From positions 352,256 to 416,255 of the forward strand of contig CASFFX010000006.1 of assembly GCA_949294085.1 (NCBI GenBank): 64,000 nucleotides of DNA, written 5' to 3'. This DNA is from an uncultured bacterium (GTDB taxonomy: Bacteria; Elusimicrobiota; Elusimicrobia; Elusimicrobiales; Elusimicrobiaceae). The notes beneath the pieces were generated by a model. The model worked only from the letters and a program-made list of their open reading frames with translations, was not told where the DNA came from and made no database searches. The stretch's first letter is position 1; every line of letters starts with the position of its first letter. Position numbers and translations under genes: made by a program. Of this stretch, positions 44,908-53,934 are shown piece after piece.

Positions 44908-44941
44908 GAGAGAGTCCTGCGAAGGGGCTCTCTCTTTTTTT
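44908..44941 (+). terminator. Terminator before the phosphate transporter
   Basis: GAGAGAG / CTCTCTC with a T-run of seven. Confidence 0.8.
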
Positions 44942-44967
44942 AATTCATTGTCTCAAGGAGAAATTGT

Positions 44968-46761
44968 ATGTCTACCCTGCTAAACACGCTTAACTTGTTA
45001 GGCGGCTTGGCGATCTTTCTGTTCGGCATGAAAATTATGAGCGACGGCCTGCAAAAAGTGTCCGGCGAAAAAATGCGCCAGCTTTTAGGCATCGCTACGA
45101 CTAACCGCTTTGCGGCCACAGCCTGCGGCGCGTTGGTTACCAGCATTATTCAATCCTCCAGCGCCACTACGGTCATGGTAGTGGGCTTTGCCAGCGCCGG
45201 ACTGCTGACGCTGCACCAGTCCCTGGGGGTGATTTTTGGGGCGAACATCGGCACCACCATGACGGCGTGGATCGTCAGCTTGTTCGGCTTCAAAATGCAA
45301 ATTTCGCTCTTTGCCCTGCCGGTTATTGCCATCGGCTTTTTTGCCCAATTTACGCCCAAATTTCTGGTCGTACGCCGCATTGGCGAAACGATGGTGGGCT
45401 TTGGGCTGCTGTTCTTGGGGCTGGACATCATGAAAAACGCCATCCCCGCCGACTTTGCCCAAAATCCCCAAGTCGTTGCATGGATTTCCCGCTTTCAGCC
45501 CAACAACGTTTTCAACCTGCTGACGTTGATTTTCAGCGGTACGATTTTGACGGTCATTTTGCAGTCCTCCAGTGCCGTAATGGCCATGACCCTCACCTGC
45601 GCCGCCGCCGGGATTATTGACTTTCCTACCTCCTGCGCGCTCGTCTTGGGGGAAAACATCGGCACCACCATTACCGCCAACCTGGCCGCCATCGGCGCCA
45701 GCAAAAACGCCCGCCGCGCCGCGCTGGGGCATTTTCTCTTTAACGTCATAGGCGTCATCTGGGTATCGTGCATTTTCCACCACTTTGTGAATTTTGTGGA
45801 TTGGCTGGTGCCCGGCACGCCCTACACCAAAGAAACCTCCGTGCTTACCTCCGTGCTGCCGTATCACATTTCGGCGTTTCACACCACGTTTAACGTGCTC
45901 AACACGATGCTGATGCTGCCGCTGATTAACCAATTGGCCAAGCTGACGTATCTGATTATTCCCAAATCCAAACGCGAGGACAAAAAAGAACACGAGCTTA
46001 TCTATTTGACCACCCGCTTTACGCAAACGCCGGAACTGGCGCTGATTGCCGTGCGCAAAGAAGTGGAACGGATGATGAGCTTTGTAACGAAAATGACGGA
46101 CAAACTGATTCACGCCGTAAAAGTGGACGACGAAAAAATGTTCGCCCGCTTGATAGAGGACGTGAAGGAAGCCGAAAAAACGACCGACGTACTGGAACAC
46201 AAAATCAACCTGTATTTAACGTCGCTTTCTCACGGCAACCTCTCGCGCCATGCGGTGGCGCAGGCGTTCTCGCTTTTTGACGTGCTAAACAGCATTGAAC
46301 GCATGGGCGACTGCGGCGAAAAAATTGCCCGCATTTTGGAAAAATTCCACACCAAACAGCCCTTTGCCCAGGCGGACGTGGCCGACTTGGAAGTGATTGC
46401 CAAACTGACCAAAGAAATTACCAAACGCACCCGCCGGATTTTGGTGGATTTCCAGCAGCCCACCCGCCAGTGGCAGGCCCAGGCCGAAAAGACATTTGCC
46501 GAAGCAATCCACGACGAAGAGCAATTAAACGCCCTGCGCAAACGCCTCCTGCGCGACCGCCGCGAACGCATCAACGCCGGGCAGGAAGCCTCGCCCGATT
46601 CCATCACGGCTTACGCCGATATTTTGAACAACTTTGAAAGGATGGGTGATTACGCCATGCGCGTAAACGAAAATATCCTGGGTATGCGCGCCGAAGAACG
46701 CGTGTACCACAGCCCGCTGTCGGACGCGCAGCAAGAACCGGCGCTTCCGCCCCAGGCTTAG
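44968..46761 (+). CDS. Na/Pi cotransporter with PhoU-like domain
   Basis: A 597-residue NptA/YjbB-type transporter. The membrane part (about 1-330) shows the duplicated QSSSATT-type motif (62-68 and again ILQSSSAVM) and FGANIGTTMTAWI and LGENIGTTITANLAA, the hallmark of SLC34-like proteins. Residues about 355-590 are helical with two PhoU-like repeats. It moves phosphate (probably coupled to sodium); direction may be export as in YjbB. AAGGAGAAA precedes the ATG. A DUF1232 gene follows 8 bp later. Confidence 0.9.
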   Translation: MSTLLNTLNLLGGLAIFLFGMKIMSDGLQKVSGEKMRQLLGIATTNRFAATACGALVTSIIQSSSATTVMVVGFASAGLLTLHQSLGVIFGANIGTTMTAWIVSLFGFKMQISLFALPVIAIGFFAQFTPKFLVVRRIGETMVGFGLLFLGLDIMKNAIPADFAQNPQVVAWISRFQPNNVFNLLTLIFSGTILTVILQSSSAVMAMTLTCAAAGIIDFPTSCALVLGENIGTTITANLAAIGASKNARRAALGHFLFNVIGVIWVSCIFHHFVNFVDWLVPGTPYTKETSVLTSVLPYHISAFHTTFNVLNTMLMLPLINQLAKLTYLIIPKSKREDKKEHELIYLTTRFTQTPELALIAVRKEVERMMSFVTKMTDKLIHAVKVDDEKMFARLIEDVKEAEKTTDVLEHKINLYLTSLSHGNLSRHAVAQAFSLFDVLNSIERMGDCGEKIARILEKFHTKQPFAQADVADLEVIAKLTKEITKRTRRILVDFQQPTRQWQAQAEKTFAEAIHDEEQLNALRKRLLRDRRERINAGQEASPDSITAYADILNNFERMGDYAMRVNENILGMRAEERVYHSPLSDAQQEPALPPQA

Positions 46762-46769
46762 GAGCTTTT

Positions 46770-47069
46770 ATGAAGTTCAGCCCAACAACCGTATTCCAGG
46801 ATTTTACCAGCTTTTTCCCCATGGCGTGGGCCATTTTGCGGGGCCGCTGGAAAATGCCCTGGAATACGTTGTTTTGGGCGGTGCTGTGCGTGATTTATCT
46901 GCTATCTCCAATAGACATGCTGCCCGACGTTCTGCCCCTGCTGGGCATTACGGACGACGGCGCCTTTATCCTGCTGGTGCTTACACTAGTGCATAAAGAC
47001 TTGGCCGCTTTCCGTGCCGCACGCAAAAATTCTTCTGCTCTCCCTTCTAAAAAAGACGCCTCCAAATAA
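46770..47069 (+). CDS. DUF1232 (YkvA-like) membrane protein
   Basis: A 99-residue protein with the DUF1232 core: a transmembrane helix TLFWAVLCVIYLLSPIDMLP running into DVLPLLGITDDGAFILLVL. The PIDMLPD motif is diagnostic. It ends in a basic tail. Function unknown; the family is often encoded near transporters or proteases. TTAGGAGCTTTT precedes its ATG, 8 bp after the phosphate transporter, so the two share a transcript. Confidence 0.85.
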   Translation: MKFSPTTVFQDFTSFFPMAWAILRGRWKMPWNTLFWAVLCVIYLLSPIDMLPDVLPLLGITDDGAFILLVLTLVHKDLAAFRAARKNSSALPSKKDASK

Positions 47070-47104
47070 CGTTTTTTCAGCTTGCTAGCCCCTGCTTAAA
47101 AAAC

Positions 47105-47110
47105 TACAAT
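47105..47110 (+). promoter_or_regulatory. -10 of the asmA-like gene
   Basis: TACAAT ending 6 nt before the ATG at 47117; predicts a leaderless message. Confidence 0.5.
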
Positions 47111-47116
47111 ATAGCT

Positions 47117-49378
47117 ATGAAAAAATTCCTGAAACTCTGCCTCAAAATCGTGCTTGTTCTTGTGATTTTGGGTGTGGCGGCCTTGGTCGCGCTGCGGCTG
47201 ATGTTTCCGCCCGAAAAACTCAAGAGTATGGCTCTTGAATACGCAAAAAACAATTTGCAGCGGGAAATAACGTTTGACGATATTTCCCTCAATTTGGTGG
47301 GGGTAACGCTGGATAATTTTGCCATTTCCGAAAACACCTCCTTCCAAAACGGCACCTTTGCCAAAGCCGACAAGCTGGTGGTTAAGATTGCCTTAAAACC
47401 CTTGTTCAAAAAACGCGTGGAAATCGGCACGGTGGAACTGGACGGGCTGAATATCAATGTGGTCAAAAACCAGGACGGAACGTTCAATTTTGACACGCTG
47501 ATCCCGGCCTCCGACCCCAACGCTCCGGCCGAAACCGAAACCCAAACGGCGGCGGCGCCTTCGGCCTTTGTATTGCTGGCCGACAAAATTGCCGCCAACA
47601 ACTGCAGCTTCTCGTATAAAGACTTGCAGACGGGGATGGACGCGTCCATTGACAAGCTGAACCTGGAAATCAACCAGTTTGACCTGGCCGAACCGTTTGA
47701 CGTAAAAATTACGTTCAATTCGTCCTACCAGCAGAAAAACGGCCCCGCCGTTTCTATCCCGGTAAACATTGCCCTGCGGGTATTTTTGGCCAATTTGGAC
47801 CTGAAAAACGCCTATGTAACGGCCAACGATATCTCGGCCTCGTACAAGACGGTCAAATTCCAACTCAAAGGCGACGTGCGCGACTTTACCGCCCCGCAGG
47901 CCGACTTGTCCGGCACGTTAAGCGGCATCAATAACGCCACATTTGCGGACTTTTTGCCCAATTTGCCCGACTTTTCGCTCCCGGTCATCAATATGAACCT
48001 GAAAGCGGCGGCCGATTTGGCCAAGTCTTCCGCCACCATTTCGCAGGCGAAGCTCTCGGTGATGGACAGCCAATTGGCGGCCTACGGCACCGTAGGCTGG
48101 AACGGCCCGGCGCCGACGTATTCCGTCAACGCCAGCCTGACGACGGATTTGTCGCAAATCGTCCAGATGACCAGCACCGTAGCCGGCTTTAACCCCGGCG
48201 GCATCATCACCGGCTCGTTCAAAGCGACCGACAAACAAAACGGGCAGGACGTCAGCGGCTCCGTTACGTTCAAGAACCTCAGCGCGATGTATGAACCGTT
48301 TACGGTGTCCCAACTCAACGGGACGGTGGTCCTGGCTTCGCTGGACAATATTTCCTGCAATTCGCTGACGGGGCTGCTGAACGGAGAAAAATTCACTTCT
48401 TCCTTCTCCTACCGCAACCTCAAAGACGTCATGGACATCGTGTTCAACTTGGACTTGGCGAAGTTTACGCTGGACGAATTCCCGTCCTCCGCCACGGCCA
48501 CCCAGGCTTCTACCCAAACCGCCCAAGCGGCCGCTGAAACGACAGCGCAGCCGGCTCAAACGGCCTCGGCGTCCAACCTGCTGATGAACATTAAGGCCAA
48601 CGTCAAAGTGGGGGCGATTACCGTGCCGTATTTCCGGGCGGACGGGTTTACCCTCTCGGCTAACCTGACGGACGTAACCGACACCATGACCAAAGCCAAC
48701 GGCCAGGTAACGTTTGTTCTCCAGCCGGGCGCCATTACGGATTTGGACTCGTTTTTCAAAGAAAACAAAATCGTCAAAATTCTCTTGCTGCCGATTTCCA
48801 TCGTGCGCAGAGTGGCGGCGGCGCTGAACGTGGAGCTCTTCCCGGCGGCCGACAACGCCAAGAAAGGCGAAATTTCGTATGACAGCGCCGAAGGCGTCTA
48901 TACGTTTGTAAACGGCGTGATGAACGTGGATAAAACGACCTTCAACTCCAACTTGACGGATATTTCCGGCAGCGGGAACATCAACTTCTTAACCCAGGCG
49001 CTGGATATGAAAGTGTCCGCCACGGTGCTTACGTCGCAAACGCCGGTCGTCATCAAAATCGGCGGGACGATGGACAACCCCAGCGGCAAGCTGGACGTGG
49101 TCAGCACGGTGGGCTCTTTGGTGGGGGGCATTTTGAATTACAAAACCCCCGGCAAAGTCGTCAGCGGCACCGCCAATGTGGCGGGCAATGTGGCTTCCGG
49201 TGCGGTCAAAACCACCGGCAAAGTAGCTTCCACCGCGGTTAAAACCGGCGTGGACGTTACCAAAAGCGCCGCCAACGTGGCTACCGACACCGTAAAAGGC
49301 ACCGTCAATGCCGCAAAAGACGCCTTAAAAGGTTTGGGCGGGTTATTCAAAAAATCGGATTCTTCCGAAAGCAAATAA
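47117..49378 (+). CDS. AsmA-family envelope protein
   Basis: A 753-residue AsmA/TamB-like protein: N-terminal membrane anchor (residues 11-30, VLVLVILGVAALVALRLMF), then long beta-rich repeats with the family openings YAKNNLQREITFDDISLNLVG and ADKLVVKIALKPLFKKRVEI. An Ala/Gln/Thr-rich linker sits near 455-480. The final 70 residues are amphipathic repeats (GKVASTAVKTGVDVTKSAA type) ending KGLGGLFKK. AsmA-like proteins bridge the periplasm and shuttle phospholipids to the outer membrane. Position just before waaA and GT9 fits an envelope role. Confidence 0.85.
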   Translation: MKKFLKLCLKIVLVLVILGVAALVALRLMFPPEKLKSMALEYAKNNLQREITFDDISLNLVGVTLDNFAISENTSFQNGTFAKADKLVVKIALKPLFKKRVEIGTVELDGLNINVVKNQDGTFNFDTLIPASDPNAPAETETQTAAAPSAFVLLADKIAANNCSFSYKDLQTGMDASIDKLNLEINQFDLAEPFDVKITFNSSYQQKNGPAVSIPVNIALRVFLANLDLKNAYVTANDISASYKTVKFQLKGDVRDFTAPQADLSGTLSGINNATFADFLPNLPDFSLPVINMNLKAAADLAKSSATISQAKLSVMDSQLAAYGTVGWNGPAPTYSVNASLTTDLSQIVQMTSTVAGFNPGGIITGSFKATDKQNGQDVSGSVTFKNLSAMYEPFTVSQLNGTVVLASLDNISCNSLTGLLNGEKFTSSFSYRNLKDVMDIVFNLDLAKFTLDEFPSSATATQASTQTAQAAAETTAQPAQTASASNLLMNIKANVKVGAITVPYFRADGFTLSANLTDVTDTMTKANGQVTFVLQPGAITDLDSFFKENKIVKILLLPISIVRRVAAALNVELFPAADNAKKGEISYDSAEGVYTFVNGVMNVDKTTFNSNLTDISGSGNINFLTQALDMKVSATVLTSQTPVVIKIGGTMDNPSGKLDVVSTVGSLVGGILNYKTPGKVVSGTANVAGNVASGAVKTTGKVASTAVKTGVDVTKSAANVATDTVKGTVNAAKDALKGLGGLFKKSDSSESK

Positions 49379-49394
49379 CTCCGTATTCTTTTGG

Positions 49395-49427
49395 CTCCCC
49401 GGTTCTAAAAAACCGGGGAGTTTTTTT
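49395..49427 (+). terminator. Terminator of the asmA-like gene
   Basis: CTCCCCGGTT / AACCGGGGAG 10-bp stem followed by seven T. Confidence 0.92.
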
Positions 49428-49513
49428 GCCCTTTTTCAGGTTTCAAACGCCAGGCGGAGCGCCCGTATTTTTCGGCTGACGCTGACGCCGAAATATCATA
49501 TAATAAAAAATAT

Positions 49514-50794
49514 ATGGGACATTTTTTGCTTCTCTTAACCAATTGTATTTTCCCGTTTGCCGCGTTGGGGGTCGTGGTGGGCTTTCTGCTCTCGCCCCGG
49601 CGCAAACTGCTCAAGCATTTGCTGCAGGAACTGCAGGAACGCTTTGGGCTGGAGCGGGAAGGGCAAATCACGCAAAACGCCATTTGGCTGCATTGCGCCA
49701 GCGTGGGGGAAGTCATGTCCATGAAGGAAATGATTGACCGGCTTAAGGCGTTTTATCACAAAGAAATCATCGTTACCACCACCACCCAAGCCGGCAAAGA
49801 AACCGCCCTTAAAAACCCGCACATTGCCCAAGCTTTTTTGGCTCCGCTGGATTTTTATCCTTCCTGCAAGCGCTTTATCCGCCTGGCCAAGCCCTACCGC
49901 CTGTTTGTGGTAGAACGCGAAATTTGGCCCAATATGCTGGCGGCGGCCCATCAGGCCGGCGTACCGGCGGCGCTTATTAACGGGCGCATTTCCGCCAAAT
50001 CGGCCCGGGCATACCGTTGGGTGCGGCCGCTGTTTCGCTATGTGCTGGGCACGCTTTGCTTTGCCGCCCTGCAAACCAAAGACGCCGCCGCACGCTACGC
50101 GTCGCTGGGACTAGACGAAAATAAAATTTTTGTGTGCGGCAACGTGAAATACGACACCTTAAACGACCACCCTGCCCGCACGGCGCAAGTGAACCAAATC
50201 CTTACGGACTTGGGCTGGGGGGGAAGCCCTATTTTAGTGTGCGGCAGCACCCACCCTACCGAAGAAACCATGCTGCTGCGGGCCGCGCCGGACTTGATTA
50301 AAAAAGGCATTAAAATTATTTTTGCCCCGCGCCACCTGGAACGCAAAGCCGAAATAGAAGTTGCCCTGCGCCAAAGCGGGCTGCATTATGCGTTCGTCAG
50401 CCAGGGCAAATTGGAAAAAGGGACCGATATCCTCTGCGCCGATGTGATGGGGCTGCTGCAGTCGCTGTATGCGTGTGCGGCACTGACGTTTGTGGGCGGC
50501 TCGGTAGAACCGCGCGGCGCGCATAACCTGTTGGAACCGGCCATTTTGTCTAAAACCGTTTTGTTTGGCAAGTATTTTTACAACGCTCCGCTGACGGCCC
50601 AGGCCCTGCTGGAAAGTGCCGGGGGCGTGTTGGTGGATGAAAGCAACTTTAAGCAAACCGTTCTGCGCCTGCTGGCCGACCCCGCCCAGCTGGAAAACAT
50701 GTCCGAAAAAGCGCGCAAAGCGGCGTTAAGTTTCAAAGGAGCAACCGACAAAATCATGGAAGTGGTACAAAACTATGAACGAAAAACAGCCTAA
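49514..50794 (+). CDS. waaA: 3-deoxy-D-manno-octulosonic acid (Kdo) transferase
   Basis: A 426-residue Kdo transferase. It has an N-terminal membrane anchor (about 3-23), LWLHCASVGEVMSMKEMIDRL-like catalytic region (IWLHCASVGEV with the key Glu), YRLFVVEREIWPNML, GRISAKSARAYRW and, in the GT-B C-half, VCGSTHPTEETMLLRA, FVGGSVEPRGAHNLLEPAIL. It adds Kdo to lipid A, so this cell makes LPS. TATAAT lies 9 nt before the ATG and no ribosome site is evident. Its end overlaps the GT9 gene by 20 nt. Confidence 0.95.
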   Translation: MGHFLLLLTNCIFPFAALGVVVGFLLSPRRKLLKHLLQELQERFGLEREGQITQNAIWLHCASVGEVMSMKEMIDRLKAFYHKEIIVTTTTQAGKETALKNPHIAQAFLAPLDFYPSCKRFIRLAKPYRLFVVEREIWPNMLAAAHQAGVPAALINGRISAKSARAYRWVRPLFRYVLGTLCFAALQTKDAAARYASLGLDENKIFVCGNVKYDTLNDHPARTAQVNQILTDLGWGGSPILVCGSTHPTEETMLLRAAPDLIKKGIKIIFAPRHLERKAEIEVALRQSGLHYAFVSQGKLEKGTDILCADVMGLLQSLYACAALTFVGGSVEPRGAHNLLEPAILSKTVLFGKYFYNAPLTAQALLESAGGVLVDESNFKQTVLRLLADPAQLENMSEKARKAALSFKGATDKIMEVVQNYERKTA

Positions 50795-52340
50795 AATTTT
50801 AGTCGTACGCCTTTCTTCCCTGGGCGACATTGTGTTATCCTCGCCCGTATATAAGAACATCAAGGCCAAATGGCCGCAGGCGCATATTACGCTGATGGTC
50901 AAACCGCAGTTTGCGCAGGCCTTGGCCGGACACCCGGATATTGACGAAATTTTGGTCGCTAAAAAAGGCCTGTGGGCCAATATCCGCCAAATCCGCGCCG
51001 GGCATTACACCCACTATTTGGATTTGCACGCCACCTTAAAAAGTATTTTAATGGGCTTTTTCAGCCGGATTCCAAACCGCGTCCGCTACGACAAAAACTC
51101 CATCGCTCGGCGCATGTTCGTTAAATTCCACAAAAACTCCCCGGTATTGGAAAAACACACCCTGGATAAATACTTGGAAGCCCTCAAAGCCTGGGACATT
51201 GACATTAAATACAAAGAGCCCAAACTGGACGACTGGGCCTACCAGCATGCCAATATGAGCGGAAAAAAAGTAAATAAAATCGGCATTTTCCAAACCTCGT
51301 TTATTGGCGACAGCGTACTTACCACGCCGCTGATTCAAAAAACGGCCAAGCTGTTCCCGGATACGAAAATCGTCGTCATCACCCGCCCGCAGACGGAGGA
51401 CATTTTCCGCCCGATGAAGGAAGTGTCCGAAATTATTTTGAACGACAAAAAAGGCTGGAATAAAATTTTTGGCGTATGGAAAACCGCCAAAGCCATCAAA
51501 GCCTCCGGCATTGACATTTTGCTCGTGCCGCACCGCAGTTTCAGAAGCGCGCTGATTGCCTGGCTTTCGCGCGTGCCGGTGCGCATTGGGTTTACGTCCA
51601 GCGAAGGGTGGTTCCTGTACACCAAAACGGTTCCTTTCTCCTGGATGATTCACGATGCGGAGAGGAACCTTTCCTTGCTGCAAGGCATTGTAAAGGAAAA
51701 ATTCACGGCCGAAAAACTCAGCATGCGCTATGCGCCCTCGGCCGAAGAAAATGTAGCCCGCCTGATGAAAGACTTTAACCTGGAAGGCAAAACCTTGGTG
51801 GGTATTCACGCCGGAAGCGCCTGGCCGACCAAATGCTGGCCGATGGAATATTTTGTACAGCTCATCAGCCGCCTGCAGACCGAACTGCACGTAACGGCCG
51901 TGTTGGTGGGCGGCGGCGCCAAAGACGCCGACTTGGGTGAAAAGATCTGCCAGCTTTCCAAAGGCCACGCCGCCAACCTGTGCGGCAAAACCAGCCTGGC
52001 GGACCTGATGGCGCTGATGAAACATTTCAAATTGTTCATTACCAACGACTCGGGCCCCATGCACATTGCCACCGCTTTTGACGTGCCCACGCTGGCCATT
52101 TTTGGCCCTACCACGCGCGAGCTGGGGTTCTTCCCGTACGGGGAAGGGCACCGCGTGATTGAGATGAAAGACCTTCCCTGCCGGCCTTGTGCCCTGCACG
52201 GGGGGAGAAAATGCCCGCTGGGACACTTTAAGTGTATGCGGGATATCCTGCCGGACCGTGTGTTCCAAAACGCCAAGGAAATGCTGGAGGAACACCACTC
52301 CCTGCCGCCGCAGCCGCAAACGCAGGCGGAGCATAAATAA
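50775..52340 (+). CDS. GT9 heptosyltransferase with an extra N-terminal half-domain
   Basis: A 521-residue LPS heptosyltransferase-type protein. Residues 168-510 form a complete GT9 enzyme: VNKIGIFQTSFIGDSVLTTPLIQ, VGIHAGSAWPTKCWPMEYF, the VGGGAKDADLGEKI loop and LFITNDSGPMHIATAFDVPTLAIFGPTT. Before it, residues 7-165 look like the N-terminal half of another GT9 (ILVVRLSSLGDIVLSSPVYKN, then DLHATLKSILMG), without its sugar-nucleotide half. A Cys-rich stretch DLPCRPCALHGGRKCPLGHFKC is near the end. It likely extends the inner core after WaaA. Confidence 0.88.
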   Translation: MNEKQPKILVVRLSSLGDIVLSSPVYKNIKAKWPQAHITLMVKPQFAQALAGHPDIDEILVAKKGLWANIRQIRAGHYTHYLDLHATLKSILMGFFSRIPNRVRYDKNSIARRMFVKFHKNSPVLEKHTLDKYLEALKAWDIDIKYKEPKLDDWAYQHANMSGKKVNKIGIFQTSFIGDSVLTTPLIQKTAKLFPDTKIVVITRPQTEDIFRPMKEVSEIILNDKKGWNKIFGVWKTAKAIKASGIDILLVPHRSFRSALIAWLSRVPVRIGFTSSEGWFLYTKTVPFSWMIHDAERNLSLLQGIVKEKFTAEKLSMRYAPSAEENVARLMKDFNLEGKTLVGIHAGSAWPTKCWPMEYFVQLISRLQTELHVTAVLVGGGAKDADLGEKICQLSKGHAANLCGKTSLADLMALMKHFKLFITNDSGPMHIATAFDVPTLAIFGPTTRELGFFPYGEGHRVIEMKDLPCRPCALHGGRKCPLGHFKCMRDILPDRVFQNAKEMLEEHHSLPPQPQTQAEHK

Positions 52341-52361
52341 AATTATTTTGCGTATTGTTAC

Positions 52362-52388
52362 AAAACCCCCGGCTCCACCGGGGGTTTT
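52362..52388 (+). terminator. Terminator of waaA-GT9
   Basis: CCCCCGG / CCGGGGG stem flanked by AAAA and TTTT. Confidence 0.85.
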
Positions 52389-52470
52389 GTTTGGAAAAAG
52401 GGGCCAATGTTTTTGACGGCCTCCCAAACGCCGCCACTTAACATGCAAATAAACCAAGATGATAAATAAA

Positions 52471-52500
52471 AACCGGAGAGGAATTTCTCTCCGGTTTTAT
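52471..52500. terminator. Bidirectional terminator
   Basis: AACCGGAGAG / CTCTCCGGTT 10-bp stem; ends the secreted-protein gene read leftward. Confidence 0.85.
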
Positions 52501-52518
52501 CAGGTTTTGGCAAAGTTT

Positions 52519-53223
52519 TTAATTGGCCGTACAGCCTTGCAAGGCAAGCAGCCATACTTCCTGGGAGGGAGAAGTGCTGGTCTGGCGTTTTTCCCATACC
52601 AAAGAACAGTTGGTCAGCTTTTTTCCCGTGTTGGTATGCGAGACAAGCGGAACGGGAATATCGTTCCCGGCCAAGCGGAAGCCCAATGTAGAAGTTCCGC
52701 TGGTGTACAAATTAACGGACAGTCCTTCATCTCCCGTTATAGACAAGGCCGCATTTGTCATTGTAAGGGTATTTACTTTTTGTTTTAGTTTTTCCCGGGC
52801 ATAAATCGTATTGATATAGGAATCTTGCATATAGAGTTGCGTTCCGCCGGACGCCGTTACCTGGGCCAGATACCCTCCCGGAGCCGAAGAATCTTCGGCA
52901 TTATAGTTTTTATTCGTGTCCCCAATACCGTGAAAAATGGTATTGGGCATATACAAAGAGGACCCGGCGCGCCCCGTCAACGTATCAATGAGATACAATC
53001 CGTCTGTTGTATTATTCAGATTCATTGAAATCGTTGACGTACCAGCGACAGCTAAATTCAATTTGGGAGTTTTTAAGCCTCCCAGCAACACCGCTTTACT
53101 GGCCGCCTTCAAATAGGTATATTCCCCCAGGCGGGAAGGGTTAAACGAAACCGAAGACACCTCTTCCGCCTGCACCGGCCAGGAAAAACACGCCAACAAA
53201 AATAAAATCAAGTATTTTTTCAT
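52519..53223 (-). CDS. Secreted hypothetical protein
   Basis: A 234-residue protein with a signal peptide (MKKYLILFLLACFSWPVQA). The mature part is Ser/Thr/Asn-rich and appears beta-stranded (TLTMTNAALSITGDEGLSVNLYTSGTSTLGF), with two late Cys (NCSLVWEK and LQGCTAN) that could form a disulfide. I do not recognise the family; a surface or pilus-like protein is possible. A GGAG-containing sequence precedes the ATG at 53223. It is transcribed alone. Confidence 0.65.
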   Translation of the reverse strand: MKKYLILFLLACFSWPVQAEEVSSVSFNPSRLGEYTYLKAASKAVLLGGLKTPKLNLAVAGTSTISMNLNNTTDGLYLIDTLTGRAGSSLYMPNTIFHGIGDTNKNYNAEDSSAPGGYLAQVTASGGTQLYMQDSYINTIYAREKLKQKVNTLTMTNAALSITGDEGLSVNLYTSGTSTLGFRLAGNDIPVPLVSHTNTGKKLTNCSLVWEKRQTSTSPSQEVWLLALQGCTAN

Positions 53224-53315
53224 ACCGTCTCCTTTGTGGGCCGCCCCCATAGCGGCAATCGTATTTAGTGTACTAAAAACACAAGCCCCCTTCAAGCCGC
53301 CCACAGCCGCAACGA

Positions 53316-53777
53316 CTAAAAAATGTCCTCCGGCTTTTCGTCCAAGGCGTCTTTCGTTGCTGCAAACAGCCGTTTGATGTCGGGCAGTTTTTCAAGCGGG
53401 AGCCAAATGCCTTTTTTGGTAAAACCGCAATCTTCCTGCCATTGGCGCAAATCCAGCCCGCGCCGGCCCCGAAAGGTTCCCACCGAGGCCACCACACAAA
53501 TACCCGGCCGTTTGGCAAATTTGCCCAGCGGCCCGTCTTTCACGGCGGCGGGGTCATCGGGCAGGGCCGCCACCAGCGGCTCCAACACGCGCAGAATTTC
53601 CGGCGTCATGGTAATTCCGTCGCGCGTCGCTCCGGCAAAGGTATCGCTGGACACATACCGCCGCACCGATACATACCGGTATCCGCGGTACGCGTCTATG
53701 CTAAAGCGCACCTCTTCGCCGTTTTCCAATGAAAAACTGCCAATATCTCTTAGTAACGTAAAGCTGCTTTCACTCAT
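53316..53777 (-). CDS. Protein with two PC4/YdbC-like ssDNA-binding modules
   Basis: A 153-residue protein containing two copies of the PC4 (transcriptional coactivator p15) fold. Copy 1 (about 15-70) has GEEVRFSIDAYRGYRYVSVRRYV and ending GITMTPEILRVL. Copy 2 (about 95-145) has SVGTFRGRRGLDLRQWQED, CGFTKKGIWLPLEKLPDI. Single-module bacterial PC4 proteins bind single-stranded DNA or RNA as dimers; an internal pair would act as a built-in dimer. Its role is unassigned. Confidence 0.7.
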   Translation of the reverse strand: MSESSFTLLRDIGSFSLENGEEVRFSIDAYRGYRYVSVRRYVSSDTFAGATRDGITMTPEILRVLEPLVAALPDDPAAVKDGPLGKFAKRPGICVVASVGTFRGRRGLDLRQWQEDCGFTKKGIWLPLEKLPDIKRLFAATKDALDEKPEDIF

Positions 53778-53934
53778 TTTTCTTCCCGCGGCTAACCGAC
53801 GCGCGGGCCCCCTATTGCATATTCGGCAAAATATGATATGATAGCTTTAGTTATATTTTAGTGTTTGAACGGGATAAAATCAAGCAGTTTTTGTATAATA
53901 AAAGAAACATTTTCCGGCATTAATTTAGAACGAT

